NCBI RefSeq assembly: GCF_900111765.1
Contig: NZ_FOIB01000004.1
Span: 310,001 to 374,000, forward strand
Length of the DNA: 64,000 nucleotides
Direction: 5' to 3'
Origin: Myxococcus fulvus
GTDB lineage: Bacteria; Myxococcota; Myxococcia; Myxococcales; Myxococcaceae
Under the pieces are notes generated by a model. It had not been told where the DNA came from. It worked only from the letters and a program-made list of their open reading frames with translations, and ran no database searches. A program made the position numbers and the translations under genes. Below, piece by piece: positions 61,181-64,000 of the stretch (positions are counted from its first letter, which is position 1; each line of letters starts with the position of its first letter).

Positions 61181-62927
61181 GACCCTTCGACGCCTGCTCC
61201 GCCAGCGGAAGGCCGCGGTGGGAGGCAGCATCCTCCTGGGCTTCCTCGTGCTCGCGCTCGTGGGCCCGTGGCTGGTGATGGACCCCACGGAGCTGGTGGG
61301 CCAGCCGCACCAGCCGCCTTCGCGCGCGCACCTGTTCGGCACCACGGGGCAGGGACAGGACGTGCTCGCGCAGACGGTGGTCGGGGCGCGGGAGACCCTG
61401 GCCATCGGCTTCGCGGTGGGCGCGCTGGTGACGCTGGTGGGCGCGCTGGTGGGAATCACGGCGGGTTATCTGGGCCGGCGTGTGGACGACGCGCTGACGC
61501 TCACCACCAACGTGTTCCTGGTCATCCCGGGGCTGCCGCTGGCCATCGTGCTGGGGGCGTACCTGCCGTCGGGGCCGATGCGCATGGTCGTGGTGCTCAC
61601 GTTCGCGGGCTGGGCGTGGAACGCGCGGGTGTTCCGGGCGGAGGCGCTGGCGCTGCGAGGTCGGGACTTCGTGGCGGCGGCGGTGGTGGCCGGGGAGAGC
61701 CACGCGCGCATCATCACCCGCGAGCTCTTGCCCAACATGGCGTCGCTGGTGGCGTCGTCGTTCATCGGGAACACGCTGTACGCGGTGGGCGCGCAGGTGG
61801 GGCTGGAGTTCCTGGGCCTGGGCGACGTGGGCGCGGTGACGTGGGGCACCAACCTGTACTGGGCGGGCAACGACGCGGCGCTCCTGACGCGCTCGTGGTG
61901 GATCTTCGTCCCCACGGGGCTGTGCATCGCGTTGGTGGGCTTCTCGCTCACGCTGCTGAGCTCGGCCATCGACGAGCTGACGAACCCCGCGCTGCGGGCG
62001 CCCCCTTCGGCGCCGGTGCCCGCGAAGGCGGTCGAGGTGTCCTCCGAGGTGCCGACGTCCGGTGTGCTCCTGAGCGTGCGTGGGGTGTCCATCGAGTACA
62101 TGACGGCCTCGGGGCCTTCGCGGGTGGTGGACCAGGTCTCGCTCGACATCGCGCCGGGTGAGGTGTTCGGGCTGGCGGGTGAGTCAGGGAGCGGCAAGTC
62201 GACGCTCGGGTATGCGCTGTTGCGGCTGTTGCCTCCGGCGGCGGCGATCACGCAGGGCCGCATCCTGTTCGACGGCATGGACGTCACCGCGCTGTCGGCC
62301 GAGGCGATGCGTGAGTTCCGCTGGAGCCGCGTGTCGATGGTGTTCCAGAGCGCGATGAGCGCGCTCAATCCGGTGCTCTCGTTGGGGGAGCAGTTCCACG
62401 ACACGCTGGCGGCGCATGGGGGGAGTTCCCGCGCGGCGTCTTATGCGCGGGCGCGCGAGATGCTCACGATGGTGGGGCTGAAGCCGGAGCTGGTGCATGC
62501 GTGGCCGCATCAGTTGTCGGGCGGCATGCGGCAGAGGGTGGGCATCGCGCTGGCGTTGGCGCTGGAGCCGAAGCTGGTGGTGATGGACGAGCCCACGACG
62601 GCGCTCGATGTGGTGGTGCAGAAGGAGCTGCTCCAGCGGGTGGTGGAGCTGAAGGAGCGGCTGGGCTTCGCCGTCCTGTTCATCACGCACGACTTGCCGC
62701 TGCTGCTCGCGCTCGCGGACCGGGTGGGCATCCTCCAGGCCGGCAAGCTGGTGGAGGTGGACACGGCGGAGCGGCTGCGCACGGACGCGAAGCATCCGTA
62801 CACACGGCTCCTGCTGTCGTCCTTCCCGCACCTCGGTGCGTCCGATGTGGCGGCGCCGACCCTGGATGTCCTGGAGCACGCCGCACTGAAGCCCGCGCAG
62901 GCTGCGTTGACCGGAGGTCGCCGATGA
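61173..62927 (+). CDS. Fused ABC permease (DppC-like) and ATPase (DppD-like)
   Basis: 584 residues. Residues 1-272 form a DppC-type permease (FGTTGQGQDVLAQTVVGA, EAA-type loop through AGESHARIITRELLPNMA). After an Ala/Pro linker (about 275-295) comes an ATPase: Walker A GESGSGKST (336-344), Q-loop VFQSAMSALNP, signature LSGGMRQRVGIALAL, Walker B LVVMDEPTTALD and H-loop FITHDLPLLLALADRVG. There is no stop or frameshift between the two halves. The oligopeptide-family C-terminal end follows LLLSSFPHLG. Such fusions are known but uncommon among Opp-type systems. Confidence 0.93.
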   Translation: MRETLRRLLRQRKAAVGGSILLGFLVLALVGPWLVMDPTELVGQPHQPPSRAHLFGTTGQGQDVLAQTVVGARETLAIGFAVGALVTLVGALVGITAGYLGRRVDDALTLTTNVFLVIPGLPLAIVLGAYLPSGPMRMVVVLTFAGWAWNARVFRAEALALRGRDFVAAAVVAGESHARIITRELLPNMASLVASSFIGNTLYAVGAQVGLEFLGLGDVGAVTWGTNLYWAGNDAALLTRSWWIFVPTGLCIALVGFSLTLLSSAIDELTNPALRAPPSAPVPAKAVEVSSEVPTSGVLLSVRGVSIEYMTASGPSRVVDQVSLDIAPGEVFGLAGESGSGKSTLGYALLRLLPPAAAITQGRILFDGMDVTALSAEAMREFRWSRVSMVFQSAMSALNPVLSLGEQFHDTLAAHGGSSRAASYARAREMLTMVGLKPELVHAWPHQLSGGMRQRVGIALALALEPKLVVMDEPTTALDVVVQKELLQRVVELKERLGFAVLFITHDLPLLLALADRVGILQAGKLVEVDTAERLRTDAKHPYTRLLLSSFPHLGASDVAAPTLDVLEHAALKPAQAALTGGRR

Positions 62928-63082
62928 GCCCGAGGAGTCTTCGGTCCGATGCGCGCATCCACACCGACTCCGTGTGGATGCCATCGCGCCGCGTGGCCGA
63001 CGAGACGTCGGCGCCTCGGCGCGACGCGCTCAGGGGCCCGGCTTTCGCGCTCGAGGCCTCGCGCGCTGGGGGCCTCCGATGA
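62924..63082 (+). other. 155-nt hairpin-rich insert with a 52-codon open frame
   Basis: An ATG at 62924 overlaps the upstream stop (ATGA) and its frame ends at 63082, overlapping the downstream ATG (63079, again ATGA). Three perfect stems lie inside: CATCCACAC-N7-GTGTGGATG (62956-62980), GCCGAC-N5-GTCGGC (62996-63012) and GAGGCC-N12-GGCCTC (63053-63076). The possible 52-residue product is Arg/Ala-rich with no recognisable fold, so a structured insert is as likely as a gene. Confidence 0.5.
62956..62980 (+). repeat. Hairpin within the inter-transporter insert
   Basis: Perfect 9-bp stem CATCCACAC (62956-62964) and GTGTGGATG (62972-62980) with loop CGACTCC. The strongest of the three stems in the insert. 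Confidence 0.7.
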
Positions 63083-64000
63083 GTCTCCCGCTCCTGGAGG
63101 CCACGCGCTTGTCGAAGAGCTTCCCTTTGGGAGGCTTCCTCTCCCGCTCGCGGCGCAAGGTGTTGCAGGACGTCTCCTTCTCTCTGGAGCGCGGAGAAAT
63201 CCTCGCGCTCGTCGGTGAGTCCGGCAGCGGCAAGAGCACCCTGGCGCGCCTGCTCGCGAGGCTGGACACCCCGGACGGCGGCGAGCTGCGACTGCACGGA
63301 GAGAACGTCCTCGCGCACGACGGCCGCGCCGCGTCGCTGTCCTACCGCGCCCGGGTGCAGATGGTCTTTCAAGACCCGTTCGCCTCGCTCAACCCCGTCC
63401 ACACCGTGGCCTATCACCTGGAGCGCTCGCTCCTGCGGCACGGCAAGGCCCAGGGCGTGGAGCTCAAGCGCCGCGTACACGCGCTGCTGGAGTCCGTGGG
63501 CCTGACGCCCGTGGAGCAGTTCGCCCAACGCTATCCGCACGAGCTGTCCGGAGGCCAGCGTCAGCGCGTCGCGGTGGCCCGGGCGCTCGCCGTGGAGCCC
63601 GACGTCATCATCGCGGACGAGCCCACGTCGATGCTCGACGTCTCCACGCGCCGGGGCGTGCTCCAGCTCCTCAAGGGCCTGACGCGCGAGCGCGGCATCG
63701 GCATCCTCTTCATCACCCACGACCTGGCGAGCGCGCGACACCTCGCGGACCGCGTGCTCGTGCTCTACGCGGGCAGCGTCGTGGAGACGGGCCACACCCG
63801 CGAGGTCCTCCAGACGCCGCGCCACCCGTACACGCGCCTGCTCCTCTCCGCGGTGCCGGACGGCGTGGACTTCCTGCGCACGCCGCTCCCCGCTCGCACT
63901 CCCGCCGGACCCGCGCCCCCACTGGGGTGCGCCTTCGCCCCGCGCTGTCCGCACGCCGACGTGCGCTGTCACGAGTCGTTTCCCCCCTTCCACCATTCCG
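63079..64000 (+). CDS. ABC importer ATPase, DppF-like, 3' end off the window
   Basis: 307 residues visible, start ATG 63079 with GGGGGCC upstream. Second ATPase of the oligosaccharide importer: Walker A GESGSGKST, Q-loop VFQDPFASLNP, signature LSGGQRQRVAVARAL, Walker B VIIADEPTSMLD, H-loop FITHDLASARHLADRV. The oligopeptide-type C-terminal Cys motif CAFAPRCPHADVRCHE is already present, so only a short tail is missing. Completes the operon that begins at 55678. Confidence 0.94.
   Translation, partial: MSLPLLEATRLSKSFPLGGFLSRSRRKVLQDVSFSLERGEILALVGESGSGKSTLARLLARLDTPDGGELRLHGENVLAHDGRAASLSYRARVQMVFQDPFASLNPVHTVAYHLERSLLRHGKAQGVELKRRVHALLESVGLTPVEQFAQRYPHELSGGQRQRVAVARALAVEPDVIIADEPTSMLDVSTRRGVLQLLKGLTRERGIGILFITHDLASARHLADRVLVLYAGSVVETGHTREVLQTPRHPYTRLLLSAVPDGVDFLRTPLPARTPAGPAPPLGCAFAPRCPHADVRCHESFPPFHHS

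Overview
The window is very GC-rich (about 70 % by eye) with strong third-position GC bias. Its gene families (DUF2171/PRC-type, Imm11/MXAN_0049-type immunity, MXAN_6521-type lipoprotein, TIGR02996, PEGA-domain, PilZ-linked kinases, many short lipoproteins) point to a myxobacterium of the Myxococcaceae type (Myxococcus, Corallococcus, Pyxidicoccus or relatives). This is inference from content; no rRNA, tRNA, CRISPR array, transposase or replication origin was seen.

Layout. 0-7 kb: the start of a P-type cation ATPase (runs off the left edge), two adjacent envelope HEAT-repeat proteins followed by a small secreted M23 peptidase, then a divergent XRE regulator and four-helix membrane protein. 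7.1-10.5 kb: a tight minus-strand operon of phosphoglucomutase/phosphomannomutase, FMN reductase, ROK glucokinase and a one-cysteine thiol peroxidase. 10.9-18.5 kb: a pseudokinase with PilZ-like, J-like and TPR parts, mannose-1-phosphate guanylyltransferase, and a tandem-SGNH plus MBOAT pair expected to O-acetylate a polysaccharide. 18.5-23 kb: Nudix CoA diphosphatase, UppP, YchJ, a TIGR02996 protein. 22.4-27 kb: a lipoprotein and a large TPR-CHAT protein, divergent from a class D beta-lactamase. 27-35 kb: MetK, an MlaC-like protein, a PF10136 membrane protein, an RND/MMPL transporter, a lipoprotein and MgtC. 35.4-40.4 kb: a compact, complete mannose-family PTS (IIA, IIB, IIC, IID, HPr, EI) plus a PRC-barrel-like protein. 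40.8-43.6 kb: Bcp peroxiredoxin, a 37-residue membrane peptide, an M35-type metalloprotease lipoprotein and, after a strong terminator, a lipoprotein that is a stand-alone copy of the protease's N-terminal domain. 43.6-49.9 kb: NAD-kinase-like protein with an SPFH protein, a metallophosphoesterase, an orphan Imm11 protein, an active Ser/Thr kinase and a PEGA protein. 50-55 kb: a TonB-dependent receptor, an intradiol-dioxygenase-like protein and a 770-residue protein of unknown function with proline-rich, glycine-repeat and hydrophobic helical regions. 55.7 kb to the right edge: a beta-glucan utilisation operon.

How they work together. The last operon is coherent: a surface lipoprotein with a carbohydrate-binding-like domain, a ROK repressor, a GH16 glucanase lipoprotein, and an Opp/Dpp-type importer (binding lipoprotein, permease, a fused permease-ATPase, and a second ATPase cut by the window edge). 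Glucan would be cut outside and oligosaccharides imported, with the ROK protein sensing them. The 9-18.5 kb genes supply hexose-1-phosphate and GDP-mannose precursors and an acetylation step, consistent with exopolysaccharide or O-antigen production.

The observations I consider most worth following are the M35 protease with its detached N-terminal domain, the 770-residue glycine-repeat protein behind a perfect operator-like dyad, a paired 15-bp palindrome array at 45.65 kb, the pseudokinase, and a hairpin-rich 155-nt insert that separates two otherwise ATGA-coupled transporter genes.
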